A DNA stretch of 64,000 bases from Streptomyces sp. NBC_00370 (GCF_036084755.1 NZ_CP107968.1:1364001-1428000); one strand, 5' to 3'. Positions 9,901 to 18,193 are shown, counted from the stretch's first letter. The notes: generated from the letters alone by a model not told the origin. Numbers and translations are program-made.

Positions 9901-11125
9901 GCCCGAGTGGATATCGGCCGGGGCAGGTCCCGATACCGCACGCGTCGGTACGACCCTGACACTGACCGGGACGCCGACCCGCGCCGTGGTTCAAGTGGCC
10001 GCCCGTGGGCGGTGCGTGCTGTGGGTCAATGGTCACGTGGTCGGCAGACAGGGCGGGTTCGACCCGTACGCCGAACACGCCGTACCGCGCGTGCGCCGGC
10101 ACGACATCACCGGCGCTCTCCGGGCGGGCGACAACGAGATAGCGGTGGAGAGCACGGGCGGCGATCCCGCCGTCCTCGTGGACGCGATCTGCCACGACGG
10201 CGAGGCGGCCGTCGTCGCGACCGCCCACAGCGACGCCACCTGGTGGGCGGAGCGCGACGGCGAACGGGTGCCGGTGGCGGTACGCCGCGAGCCGGTGGGC
10301 GATCCGGCGGCGCTGTATCTGCGCCGCAGACCGCACCCGCTGCCCGGGGCCGCCTGGCTGGACCCTGACGCTGACGACGGCACGGTGGTCCCTGTCGGCT
10401 TCGCCGTGCCGGGCGCCCGGCCGTCGGTGGAGTGGCTGTGGTTCGAACTGCCGCCCGGCGCACGACGGTTGACGGTGCAGCTGCACGGCAGGGGCACGGT
10501 GTACGTGGACGGTGTGGCACGCGGCACGACGGCGGACGCGGACGGCACACTGACCGCCGACCTGGCGGAGGGCGGCGCCGCCACCGGCGTACGGTCGGCC
10601 GCCCTGCGGGTGGAGCCGCACCCGGGCCATGAGGGCGGGGCGGCCCTCGCGGGGCCGGTGCGCTGTGAGGTCGGCCCGGGGCGGATCAGGACCGGTGACT
10701 GGGAGGCCAACGGCCTCGCCGAGTACAGCGGCGGGATCCGCTACAGCCGGGTCGTGCGGCTCCCGGCCGACGCGGCGGACGGCCGGGTCTCCCTCGACCT
10801 CGGCCGGGTACGCGGGACGGCCGAGGTGTCGGTCGGCGGTGTCGCCGCAGGCGTACGCGTCTGCTCGCCGTACGTCTTCGACCTGACCGGGCTGACGACG
10901 CCGGGACCGAACACCGTCGAGGTCACCGTGTTCGGCACGCTCGCGCCCCGGCTGGACGCGTCGAGCCCCACGCACTTCGTCTTCCCCGGCCAGCGGGTCA
11001 CCGGCCTGCTGGGGCCCGTACGGCTGCTCACCGGCACGGTCGTACCGTCCCCGGCCACCCGGCTGCTGCCGTACCAGCGGCCCGCTCCGCCGCTACCGGC
11101 GCAGACCGAGCGGAGCACGGACTGA
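6980..11125 (+). CDS. very large glycoside hydrolase, GH106-like (putative rhamnosidase)
   Basis: A 1381-residue protein beginning IWWWSGERLDRARLRAQLERF near residue 28, the kind of N-terminal signature seen in GH106 and related TIM-barrel hydrolases. An SFQDELPSLPTW segment (about 230-241) is a plausible place for an acidic catalytic residue. The second half contains beta-sandwich, sugar-binding-like modules (VLWVNGHVVGRQGGFDPY near 1013-1030 and a GDWEANGLAEYSGGIRYSR segment near 1240). No signal peptide is seen, so it is probably cytoplasmic. GTG 6980 overlaps the permease end by 17 bases. It likely works with the GH78 enzyme on imported rhamnosylated compounds. The family assignment is from pattern only; another TIM-barrel glycosidase family is possible. 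Confidence 0.65.
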   Translation: MGSRADGLPGEIAAILAAPPRAFSPTAIWWWSGERLDRARLRAQLERFAEGGVFNLVILNLAPSGPLFGSDADDPPFMSDAWWALLDGVCQDAAELGVFLWFYDQLGFSGADLQARLVDERPQYAGRRLERVRAVVDGAGELSCPPEGQPVGGHAEPLDQAGRVTGPPVAVAVDGRTVRPPGPGRWRLTLHHHVPLGFDYLGAEACAALLDRVHGAFERHLGDRLGTVVVGSFQDELPSLPTWSAGFAADFLRLRGYDLVPYLDALYDGSAGAGPDTGRIRHDYQLTRAELAEEAFFRPLAGWHERHGLLVGCDQQDPARAGHPVGGVELYADYARTHRWFSAPGSDHHGDARIHSSLAHLYGGRRTWIEAFHSTGWGGTLEETFDWLLPWLRAGATLYNPHAVYATTKGGWWEWAPPGTDWRQPYWRHHRVFADAVTRLCAILSLGRHLCEVAVLLPTTTAQAGTALDGVSAAAARAQAVYLELVGDMTWFHTRPGVLDQLGHDADVIDDASLARAAVRDGGADGTRLCVADERYATVLLPACTVLEAHTVRRLVEFASAGGRLVALGAVPEEIVGTDADADSVTLAALRACFADGRAVFVLTAQELAGVLSDVLPGQRPAVEATVPVLARRVGDATVVFLTAGAPRATRAAVAAPDERGAALGWLDARYDFDPGRYARTARVRVRGVAGPAVLLDPFGGAPRPLPVGDAADEPGCREVDVPFDAGPAAVLVFPAGSDDPPGPEAVGSAGADGSVVIPAEADWDMCLVPTADNTWGDFDRPAAVVRDGQVHTELRTFRHRAEGPGDDGVRDGWAVSGGTAPPAKEQQPLVHATFGPHAVLRDADGETVRVLEWSNSLGIHKDPVHRPVLGPKGHVPEEFIHIGPTPAGTTVRVAVELLLSEAFEGHLAIGAAAAKSARLAGQPVGLDDGGHLALGTVQLGAGRQLLELELTPDQDVELRAHVALVRDPDRYRRPEWISAGAGPDTARVGTTLTLTGTPTRAVVQVAARGRCVLWVNGHVVGRQGGFDPYAEHAVPRVRRHDITGALRAGDNEIAVESTGGDPAVLVDAICHDGEAAVVATAHSDATWWAERDGERVPVAVRREPVGDPAALYLRRRPHPLPGAAWLDPDADDGTVVPVGFAVPGARPSVEWLWFELPPGARRLTVQLHGRGTVYVDGVARGTTADADGTLTADLAEGGAATGVRSAALRVEPHPGHEGGAALAGPVRCEVGPGRIRTGDWEANGLAEYSGGIRYSRVVRLPADAADGRVSLDLGRVRGTAEVSVGGVAAGVRVCSPYVFDLTGLTTPGPNTVEVTVFGTLAPRLDASSPTHFVFPGQRVTGLLGPVRLLTGTVVPSPATRLLPYQRPAPPLPAQTERSTD

Positions 11126-11129
11126 CCGG

Positions 11130-12608
11130 TCAGGACGGGCCGCTCCCCCGCCCGCTGCCCCGGGTGTCGGCGGGGCCGTGCCAGCGTTCACGCGCGCTCG
11201 CGACCCGGAACAGATAGTCGACGTACGCCTCGTCGTAGAACGTGACACCGGCCGGATCGGGGTCGACGACCGCTTCGGGGGCGGTCCACTCCGCGATGTC
11301 CAACTGCTGTCCCAGTGTGTCGCCGTGGGCGGCGACGGCGGCCAGCACCGCGCCGCGCGCGCCGGGTTCGGGACCACGGGCGACGCGCAGCGGACGGCCC
11401 AGTACGTCGGCGAACAGCCGTAGCCAGGCGGGGTTGCGGGCGCCGCCGCCGCAGACCGCCAACTGGCCCGTCAGACCTGCCGCTTCCAGACAGTGCCGGG
11501 CCGCGAAGGCGATGGCCTCGCACATGGCGCGGACCAGGTCGGCGCGGGTGGCCCGCAGATCGAGTCCGGTGAACTCGGCGCGCGCCATGGGGTCGACGAA
11601 CGGCGAGCGTTCGCCGGACGGGGACAGATAGGGCAGCGCCGCCACGCCGCGCGCGCCGCGCGGTGACGCGTCGAGCAGTTCGGAGAGCTGGTCGTGGGTC
11701 GTGCCGGTGAGGCCGAGCACCCAGTCGAGCGCGACCGTGCCGGTCATCGCTGGCAGGGCCCGCATGTGGCGGTCGGCCCTGGCCGTGGCGAGATGGAAGC
11801 CGACCGGGTCGTCGTCGAGGGCGACGCGTTCCACGACGACCTGGCAGGCCAGGGTCGTCCCGACGGTGAGCAGCCCGTCCCCCGGCTCGGTCACGCCCGC
11901 GCCCGTGGCGCAGGCCGGCAGGTCGTAGGGGCCCGAGGTGACGGGGGTGCCTCGGGTCAGTCCCTCGATGTGCTCACGCGCCTCCCCGTAGGGCAGGGTC
12001 GCGGCGATGGGCGGCAGCAGCCCCGCGCGGTGTTCGATGCCGAGGGCGGCGAGCGCTTCGGGCGCGTAGGTGCGGGTGCGCGGGTCGAGGAAGGGCACCG
12101 ACGCGTCGGAGAGGTCGGTGCCGCGCTCGCCGGTGAGCCGCAGATGGATGACGTCCTTGCAGCAGGCGGCGGTCGTGGCGGCGTCGAGGGACGCGGGTTC
12201 GTTGCGGTCGAGCCAGGCCAGCAGCGGCCCCGCCGAGCCGGGGAACAGCACGTTGCCGGTCCGCCGGTAGAGCCGGTCGGCCGTACCGTCCGCCATCCAG
12301 TCGGCCACCAGGCCGCCGGCCCTGCCGTCCATCCAGGACATGGCGGGACGTACGGCCCGGCCTTCGGCGTCGACCAGCCACAGTCCGTCGCCCTGTCCGG
12401 TGACGGCGACCAGCGCGGGGGCCTGCCCTTCGGTGACCGCGGCGATGACGCCGGTGGCGGCACGCACCACCTCCTCGACGTCCTGCTCGACGTTCTCGCC
12501 GTGCCCGCCGAGCGAGATCGGCGTCGATTCGACGCGCAGGGTCGTGCCGTCATCGGCGAAGGCCGCCGCCTTGGCGACCGAGGTTCCCATGTCCAGTCCG
12601 ACGAACAC
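11130..12608 (-). CDS. FGGY-family carbohydrate kinase
   Basis: ATP-dependent kinase of a sugar, ketose or polyol, 492 residues. GLDMGTSVAKAAAF at the N-terminus is the first phosphate-binding motif, SPSGERSPFVDP the mid-protein substrate/ATPase region, and CGGGARNPAWLRL the C-terminal adenosine-binding signature. The conserved catalytic Asp is probably the one in TSGPYDLPACATGAG. It is nearest to xylulokinase-type members, but the substrate cannot be read from the sequence. The start is GTG 12608 with GGGAAGGA upstream. It is the last gene of the operon DeoR regulator, dehydrogenase, kinase, and its end lies only 4 bases from the end of the convergent rhamnoside operon, with no terminator visible between them. 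Confidence 0.85.
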   Translation of the reverse strand: MFVGLDMGTSVAKAAAFADDGTTLRVESTPISLGGHGENVEQDVEEVVRAATGVIAAVTEGQAPALVAVTGQGDGLWLVDAEGRAVRPAMSWMDGRAGGLVADWMADGTADRLYRRTGNVLFPGSAGPLLAWLDRNEPASLDAATTAACCKDVIHLRLTGERGTDLSDASVPFLDPRTRTYAPEALAALGIEHRAGLLPPIAATLPYGEAREHIEGLTRGTPVTSGPYDLPACATGAGVTEPGDGLLTVGTTLACQVVVERVALDDDPVGFHLATARADRHMRALPAMTGTVALDWVLGLTGTTHDQLSELLDASPRGARGVAALPYLSPSGERSPFVDPMARAEFTGLDLRATRADLVRAMCEAIAFAARHCLEAAGLTGQLAVCGGGARNPAWLRLFADVLGRPLRVARGPEPGARGAVLAAVAAHGDTLGQQLDIAEWTAPEAVVDPDPAGVTFYDEAYVDYLFRVASARERWHGPADTRGSGRGSGPS

Positions 12609-12638
12609 CGTGCGTTCCTTCCCTCGGCTGAAAGACCT

Positions 12639-13655
12639 TCAGATGACGCGGTGTGCCAGCGGCTCACCGCGCAGGAACCTGCCCACCTCCGCGGCGGCGA
12701 TCCGGGCCGCGTTGTGCGCGACGGACGTGTTGGCGCCCGCCAGATGGGGCGTCATGACCAGCCGGGGAGCGCTGCGCAGCCGGGAGTCGGGCAGCGGGGG
12801 CTCCACCGCGAAGACGTCGAGTCCGGCAGCGGCGAGCCGACCCGACTCCAGAGCGTCGCACAGGGCTTCCTCGTCCAGCAGCGCGCCGCGCGCACAGTTC
12901 ACGACGACCGCGCCCTCGGGCAGCAGCGCCAGTTCGCGGGCGCCGAGCAGACCGCGGGTCTCCGGCGTCAGCCGCGCGTGCAGCGACACCACGTCGGAGC
13001 CGCGCAGCAGGTCGTCCAGGTCGGCGACGGGCTCGCCCGACTCCCGCAGCGTCGCCGGGTCGGCGTACGGGTCGTAGAGCCGTACCCGCGCGCCGAGCGC
13101 GGTCAGGGCGCGCGCCACCCTGCTGCCGACGGCCCCGCAGCCGACCAGCCCGACGCTCGCGCCGTCGAGGCCCGGGCCGCAGTTGTCGTACGTGTAGAAC
13201 TCGCCGGCCCACCGGCCCGCGGCGAGCGCCGCGGACGTCTCGGGGATGCGGCGCATCGCAGCGAGCATCAGTCCGACCGTGTACTCGGCGGTGGCCGCCG
13301 CGTTGCGCCCCGGTGTGTTGCAGACCTGGACGCCGTGTTCCTTCGCCGCTTCGAGGTTGACGTTGACGGGGCCGCCCCTGCCGATGACGACCAGCCGCAA
13401 ATCGGGAGCGCCGTCGAGGATCTTCCTGGTCAGCGGGGCCATTTGGGTGACACACACCTCCACCCCGCGCAGCGCGGTGAGCATGGTGTCCTCGTCCCCC
13501 GACGCCTCGTCGACCTCGGCCACAGGCCCGAAGGGGGTCAGCGGCCACGGCAGCCGGAGTTCTTCGACGGAGTGACCGGTACCGATCTCGGCCGTCAGCT
13601 CCCTGGTGAGCAGATCGGGGGCGACGAAATGGTCGCCCGCAGCGAGGATTCTCAT
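12639..13655 (-). CDS. D-2-hydroxyacid dehydrogenase (phosphoglycerate-dehydrogenase-like)
   Basis: NAD(P)-dependent oxidoreductase of the D-isomer-specific 2-hydroxyacid family, 338 residues. The Rossmann motif GLVGCGAVGSRVA begins near residue 164; the family catalytic triad is present as Arg in NCARGALLDE, Glu in FAVEPPLPD and His in TPHLAGANTS. The enzyme should interconvert a 2-keto acid and its D-2-hydroxy acid; the C-terminal regulatory domain of long PGDH enzymes is absent. ATG 13655 has AAGGAG nine bases upstream. It lies between the DeoR regulator (43 bases) and the kinase (30 bases), so it belongs to that catabolic operon rather than to serine synthesis. Confidence 0.85.
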   Translation of the reverse strand: MRILAAGDHFVAPDLLTRELTAEIGTGHSVEELRLPWPLTPFGPVAEVDEASGDEDTMLTALRGVEVCVTQMAPLTRKILDGAPDLRLVVIGRGGPVNVNLEAAKEHGVQVCNTPGRNAAATAEYTVGLMLAAMRRIPETSAALAAGRWAGEFYTYDNCGPGLDGASVGLVGCGAVGSRVARALTALGARVRLYDPYADPATLRESGEPVADLDDLLRGSDVVSLHARLTPETRGLLGARELALLPEGAVVVNCARGALLDEEALCDALESGRLAAAGLDVFAVEPPLPDSRLRSAPRLVMTPHLAGANTSVAHNAARIAAAEVGRFLRGEPLAHRVI

Positions 13656-13698
13656 GGGCGAGGTCTCCTTCGGGTGCTCAGGTCGGAGCGGTGTCGTA

Positions 13699-14484
13699 TC
13701 AGGTCGGGGCGGTCTCGTAGGGGACGCCGGTCTCTTCGAGGGAGCGCAGGACGTCGGGCGGGGTCCGGTCGTCGACCAATATGAGGTCGAAGGTGGAGAG
13801 CGGGGCCAGCCGGTGCAGCGCGGTGCGGCCCAGCTTGGAGTGGTCGATCATCAGCACGTTGCGGCCCGCCGCCTTCAGCATCGCCCGTTTGACCGCGACG
13901 ATCCGCTGCTCCTGGTGGAAGGCGTAGTCCCCGAGGACGGACGAGGTGGAGACGAAGCACAGATCGACCCGCAGCGCCTCGACGGCCTCCACGCACGGCA
14001 CGCCGAGGAAGGAGTCGTGCAGCCGGTCGTAGTCGCCGCCGAGCGCCATCAGATGCAGTCCGCGCTCGTCGGCGAGCAGGTTGAGGGCTTCGAGGAAGTT
14101 GGTGACCACGGTCAGCGGTTCGATGGCGGGCAGCAGCCTGGCCAGTTCCAGCGCGGTCGTCGAGTCGTCGATCATGACGGACATGCCGGGTTCGATCAGG
14201 GTCGCCGCCTTGGCGGCGATGGCCTCCTTCTCGGCCACCATCGTCTTCTTGCGGAAGGCGACGTTGCTCTCGAACACACCGGACGGCTGGACCGTGACAC
14301 CACCGCGGAACTTGCGCAGGATGCCTTCGCGCTCCAGCTCGTCGATGTCCCGGTAGATGGTCATCAGACTCACACCGAACCGCTCGGCCAGATCGGCCGC
14401 CGAGACCGACCCCTCGGCCAGCACATGGTCCGAGAGCTCGCGACGGCGCTGCGAGGGCCCATGGCGGTTCTTGTCCTGTGACAT
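13699..14484 (-). CDS. DeoR-family transcriptional regulator
   Basis: A 261-residue repressor-type protein. An N-terminal DeoR helix-turn-helix is clear (SAADLAERFGVSLMTIYRDIDEL followed by GGV), and the C-terminal half is the DeoR sensor domain related to sugar-phosphate isomerases (DDSTTALELARLL, DHSKLGR). Members of this family usually sense a phosphorylated sugar. I take ATG 14484; the upstream in-frame codons do not resemble the family. It is divergent from the second FGGY kinase and heads the operon with the dehydrogenase and first kinase, so it most likely controls both directions through the repeats at 14518-14547. Confidence 0.9.
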   Translation of the reverse strand: MSQDKNRHGPSQRRRELSDHVLAEGSVSAADLAERFGVSLMTIYRDIDELEREGILRKFRGGVTVQPSGVFESNVAFRKKTMVAEKEAIAAKAATLIEPGMSVMIDDSTTALELARLLPAIEPLTVVTNFLEALNLLADERGLHLMALGGDYDRLHDSFLGVPCVEAVEALRVDLCFVSTSSVLGDYAFHQEQRIVAVKRAMLKAAGRNVLMIDHSKLGRTALHRLAPLSTFDLILVDDRTPPDVLRSLEETGVPYETAPT

Positions 14485-14517
14485 TCCTCGGTCCTGTTCC
14501 CATCCGACGGGCCGACA

Positions 14518-14547
14518 ATAACATTCTGTGCTGTGGATATAACATTC
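14518..14547. promoter_or_regulatory. direct repeats between divergent operons, candidate DeoR-family operator
   Basis: ATAACATTC occurs at 14518-14526 and again at 14539-14547, which is GAATGTTAT twice on the minus strand, 21 bases (two helix turns) apart. The element sits 34-63 bases upstream of the DeoR-family start and about 200 bases before the second kinase. Direct repeats on one face of the helix are a usual binding pattern for DeoR-family repressors. The surrounding bases are AT-rich compared with the window. Confidence 0.55.
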
Positions 14548-14750
14548 ACGGCTGAGGTAGCGTTCGGCAGTGTTCACCACGCGCGGTGGTCCGGTCAACC
14601 CGCCGAGTGGCACCACGAGCGGCCTCTCAGCAGGTGGGAGTGGCGGTACCGACGCGTCGGGGCCCGGCGGGTGGGCCGCCGCCCAGACGTGTGGTCGCGG
14701 TGTGAAAAGCGTCCAGGAACGACCGAACGACGACGAGAGGACGGGATCGC

Positions 14751-16289
14751 GTGCCGGACACACCCGACCAGGAGCTGTGGCTGGGGATCGACCTCGGGAC
14801 GCAGAGCGTACGTGCCCTCGCCGTGACCGGTCAGGGCCGGGTGCTCGGCCGTGGCTCAGCCCCGCTCACCGGCGTCAGGGACGGCGACCGGCACGAACAG
14901 CTTCCGTCGGACTGGTGGGACGGTGTCGGCGCGGCGGTCCGCGAGACGCTGCGCCCGCTCGGCTCCGCGCGGGTGCGGGGCCTCGCGGTGTGCGCCACGT
15001 CCGGCACGGTCCTGCTCACCGACTCCGCCGGCGCACCGCTGACACCGGCGCTGATGTACGACGACAGCAGGGCGGCCGCCGAGGCGCGGTACGCGCAGGA
15101 GACTGGCGCCGAGGTGTGGCGCTCGCTCGGCTACCGCATCCAGCCGAGCTGGGCCCTGGCGAAGATCCTGTGGCTGACCCGCCACGGGAACAGCGGCCAG
15201 GGGGACGGCGATGCGGCCGCGCTGCGCGGCGCCCGGGTCTGTCATCAGGCTGACTACGTCACGGCCCGGCTCGTCGGACGGCCGGTGCCCGCCGACTCCA
15301 GCCATGCCCTGAAGACCGGCTACGACCTGCACGGCCGTCGCTGGCCACGCGAGGTCCACGAGCAACTGGGCCTGTCCGAGCTGGACTTCCCGCACGTGGT
15401 GGCGCCCGGCACGGTGCTCGGCACGGTCTGCGCCAAGGCCGCGGCCGTGACGGGGCTCGCCGAGGGGACCCCCGTGGTCGCCGGGATGACGGACGGCTGC
15501 GCGGCCCAACTCGGTTCCGGAGCCTGGGACGTCGGCCAGTGGAACACCGTCCTCGGCACGACGCTCGTCATCAAGGGCGTCACGGAGAGCCCGCTCGCCG
15601 ACCCGGCCGGGGTGCTTTACAACCACCGCTCGGCGGACGGCAACTGGCTGCCGGGCGGCGCTTCGAGCGTCGGCGCGGGCGCGCTGACCCGGGCGTTCCC
15701 CGGCGCCGACCTGGCGCGGCTGGACCGTGCTGCCGCCTCCTACGAACCGGCGAGCGTGCTCTCGTACCCCCTGGTGTCGCGGGGCGAGCGCTTCCCGTTC
15801 CTGGCCCCGGACGCCGAGGCCTTCACCCTGGGCACCCCGAAGGACGACGGGGACCTGCACGCTTCGCTGTTGCAGGGCGTGGCGTTCGTGGAACGGCTGT
15901 GTCTGGCGTACGTACAGCTCCTCGGCGCCCGGATCGAGGGGCCGGTCGCCTTCACCGGCGGTGCGACGCGCAGCGCGTACTGGAACCAGCTGCGCGCCGA
16001 TGTACTGGGCCGTCCGGCCACCGTCCCGGAACAGGCCGACTCGGCGCTCGGCATGGCCGTACTCGCCGCCCACGGCGTCACGTCCACGCAGAGCGCGACA
16101 ACGGGCCCGGCGCGTTCGGCGCCGCCGCTGTCCGCGCTGCGGCCGATGGTGCGCGTCCGTACGACACTTGAGCCGCGGGCCGAGGTGAGCCGGCGGTTCG
16201 ACGAGCCCTTCGCGGCGCTCGTGGACACCTGGGAAGAACGCGGCTGGCTCCCGGCGGAGACGGCCGCCTACGCACGGGAGCACGGATGA
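14751..16289 (+). CDS. FGGY-family carbohydrate kinase (second paralogue)
   Basis: A 512-residue sugar kinase with GIDLGTQSVRALAVT at the N-terminus, MYDDSRAAAEA, the catalytic-Asp region VVAGMTDGCAAQLGSG (near residues 244-259) and the C-terminal FTGGATRSAYWNQLRADVLGRP. It is clearly distinct from the other FGGY kinase across the regulator gene. GTG 14751 follows a GAGAGGACGG ribosome site. The stop overlaps the start of the histidine phosphatase gene (ATGA). The substrate is unknown; xylulokinase-like or polyol kinase activity is compatible. Confidence 0.85.
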   Translation: MPDTPDQELWLGIDLGTQSVRALAVTGQGRVLGRGSAPLTGVRDGDRHEQLPSDWWDGVGAAVRETLRPLGSARVRGLAVCATSGTVLLTDSAGAPLTPALMYDDSRAAAEARYAQETGAEVWRSLGYRIQPSWALAKILWLTRHGNSGQGDGDAAALRGARVCHQADYVTARLVGRPVPADSSHALKTGYDLHGRRWPREVHEQLGLSELDFPHVVAPGTVLGTVCAKAAAVTGLAEGTPVVAGMTDGCAAQLGSGAWDVGQWNTVLGTTLVIKGVTESPLADPAGVLYNHRSADGNWLPGGASSVGAGALTRAFPGADLARLDRAAASYEPASVLSYPLVSRGERFPFLAPDAEAFTLGTPKDDGDLHASLLQGVAFVERLCLAYVQLLGARIEGPVAFTGGATRSAYWNQLRADVLGRPATVPEQADSALGMAVLAAHGVTSTQSATTGPARSAPPLSALRPMVRVRTTLEPRAEVSRRFDEPFAALVDTWEERGWLPAETAAYAREHG

Positions 16290-16900
16290 CGACCGCCACC
16301 ACGACCCTGTTCCTCACCCGGCACGGCGAGACCTTGTGGCACGAGGAGAACCGCTACACCGGGGTCAGCGACATCGGGCTGACCCCGCTCGGCCTGGCCC
16401 AGGCGGAGTCGCTCGGCTCGTGGGCGGTCGGGGCCCGGCTCGACGCGATCGTGACGTCCCCGCTGTCGCGCGCCCGGCGTACCGCCGAGCCCGCCGCACG
16501 CACGACGGGTCTCGTCCCCGTCGTCGAACCGGAGCTGGTGGAGCTGGACTTCGGGATCGCCGAGGGCAGGACCCTCGGCGAACTTGAGGCGTCCCACCCG
16601 CAGGAGGTGGCCGCGTTCCTCAAGGATCCGGCCGCGTATCCGTTGCCGGCCGGCGAGGATCCGATGGCTGCCGCGGCACGCGGCGCCGCCGCGCTGCTGC
16701 GGCTGGCCGACGGACGGCTGGGGACACGTGTGCTGGCCGTCGCGCACAACACCCTGTACCGGCTGGTGCTGTGCCGGCTGCTGGGCCTGCCGGAGAGCGA
16801 GTACCGCAGGATCTTCCCCGGGCTTCGTAACTGCGCGATCACCGAACTGCGCGTCACGCGGGGGCAGGTGTCCCTGATGGCGTACAACGTGCCGACATAG
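16286..16900 (+). CDS. histidine phosphatase family protein (phosphoglycerate-mutase-like)
   Basis: A 204-residue cofactor-independent-looking phosphatase of the branch that uses a phosphohistidine. RHGETLWHEENRYTG (near residue 12) gives the catalytic His and Arg, and LAVAHNTLYRLVL the second His. Such small members usually dephosphorylate sugar phosphates or similar metabolites rather than acting as true mutases. It is translationally coupled to the upstream kinase, so kinase and phosphatase are made together; the phosphatase may remove a dead-end phosphate or act at a later step. Confidence 0.85.
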   Translation: MTTATTTLFLTRHGETLWHEENRYTGVSDIGLTPLGLAQAESLGSWAVGARLDAIVTSPLSRARRTAEPAARTTGLVPVVEPELVELDFGIAEGRTLGELEASHPQEVAAFLKDPAAYPLPAGEDPMAAAARGAAALLRLADGRLGTRVLAVAHNTLYRLVLCRLLGLPESEYRRIFPGLRNCAITELRVTRGQVSLMAYNVPT

Positions 16901-16915
16901 GCGCCGCCCGCACCG

Positions 16916-18103
16916 TCAGAAGTCCACCGCGTCGGCGATGGCCTGGAGGCCCTTCTCGTTGGGATGCAGATGGTCGCCGCTGTCGAGGTCGGTGCGGTAG
17001 CGCGTGGGGTGCGCCGGGTCGTGGGTCGCGGTGTCCTGGTCGACGACTCCGTCGCAGCCGCTGTCGGCGCCGCGGATGAAGGCGTTGACGGTGGCCCGCT
17101 TGGTCTCCAGATCGGCGTTCCACCCGTTCGTGCCCTCCACCGGCGTGAGCGTGGAGCAGAGGAACGTGATGCCGCGCGCGTGCGCGCGGGAGATGAGCTG
17201 CTTCAGCCCGTCGATGAGCTGGTCGGAGCCCGGCGCTGCTGAGGTCAGGTCGTTGATGGGGTCGTCGGAGAAGATGACCCACCGCACCCCGGGCTGGTCG
17301 AGTACGTCCCGGTCGAAGCGGTTCAGCGCGCTCTGGCCCGCGCCGTCCTTGAGCAGTTGATTGCCGCTGATCCCCTGGTTGAGCACACCGACCGTGCGGC
17401 CCGACGCGTTGAGCTTCGATGCCAGGTCGTCGGGCCAGCGGCGGTTGCTGTTGGAGCCGGAGGCGACGCCGTCGGTGATGGAAGCGCCCAGGGCCACCAC
17501 GGCGCCCTCCGCAGCCGGGTTCACCACGTCCACACCCGACAGGAAGTAGTAACTCCCCGTCGTACGGGCCCCGGTGAGGTCCGTGTCGCCGCTCACGTCG
17601 CCCGTGGCGACGTAGTTGTCCTGCAGGCCGGTCTGATGGGTCGTCGCCGGACCTGTGGTGGTGGGGAGATGGAGGCTGACCGCCAGATCGGTGCCCGCGC
17701 CCACACTGAAGGACAGCGGGTCGCTGACGGCGGAGGCACCGGGCGCGATGACCGTACCGCTCTGCCCGCCGAAGGTCAGCGCGTGGTCGCTCGACGGGAC
17801 GACGGACGACCCCGAGGCCCGCTGTGCCACGTGTACGTCGTCGACGGTCAGCGGCCCGCTGCCGAAGGCATTCGACAGCCGGATCCGGACGGAGGTGCCG
17901 GAGATGCTGGTGTGCACGATCTGCCGCAGGGTCTGGTTGTCGAAGGTGTCACCGCTGCTCTGCGGCGACGCCGACCACGTACCGGTCCAGGTGTCGGCCG
18001 CCGGGCCAGCGACACCGGCCGAACCCGCCGAAGCGCTCTGCTGGGTGGCGAGCAGGGCGGCGACCGCCACACCGGCGGCCAGGGTCAGGTGGGCTCGTTT
18101 CAC
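16916..18103 (-). CDS. secreted SGNH/GDSL-type hydrolase
   Basis: Predicted exported esterase or lipase-like hydrolase, 395 residues. The first about 26 residues form a Sec signal peptide (VKRAHL, hydrophobic core, ending near ASAGS). The first 200 residues form a beta-rich region, followed by the SGNH blocks: ALGASITDG (block I, Ser nucleophile), QGISGN (block II), FSDDPIND (block III variant) and SGDHLHPN (block V, Asp/His). GTG 18103 follows GGAGGGA; an ATG at 18172 lacks a ribosome site and would hide the signal peptide. It converges with the phosphatase gene (15 bases) and has its own 90-base upstream gap. It may deacylate plant polysaccharide, which fits the nearby glycoside locus, but this is inference. 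Confidence 0.85.
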   Translation of the reverse strand: MKRAHLTLAAGVAVAALLATQQSASAGSAGVAGPAADTWTGTWSASPQSSGDTFDNQTLRQIVHTSISGTSVRIRLSNAFGSGPLTVDDVHVAQRASGSSVVPSSDHALTFGGQSGTVIAPGASAVSDPLSFSVGAGTDLAVSLHLPTTTGPATTHQTGLQDNYVATGDVSGDTDLTGARTTGSYYFLSGVDVVNPAAEGAVVALGASITDGVASGSNSNRRWPDDLASKLNASGRTVGVLNQGISGNQLLKDGAGQSALNRFDRDVLDQPGVRWVIFSDDPINDLTSAAPGSDQLIDGLKQLISRAHARGITFLCSTLTPVEGTNGWNADLETKRATVNAFIRGADSGCDGVVDQDTATHDPAHPTRYRTDLDSGDHLHPNEKGLQAIADAVDF

Positions 18104-18193
18104 GGTGGTTCCCTCCGTCGACACGCAGCGGGCCGGGCGGCCGACTGGACGCCTGCCCAGTCGGCCGCTCATTGAACTCGCCTTGACAGAAGG

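Noticed and set aside
12639..13655. Naming the dehydrogenase serA
   Set aside because: It lacks the C-terminal regulatory part and lies in a kinase/DeoR operon, so a serine-pathway role is not supported.
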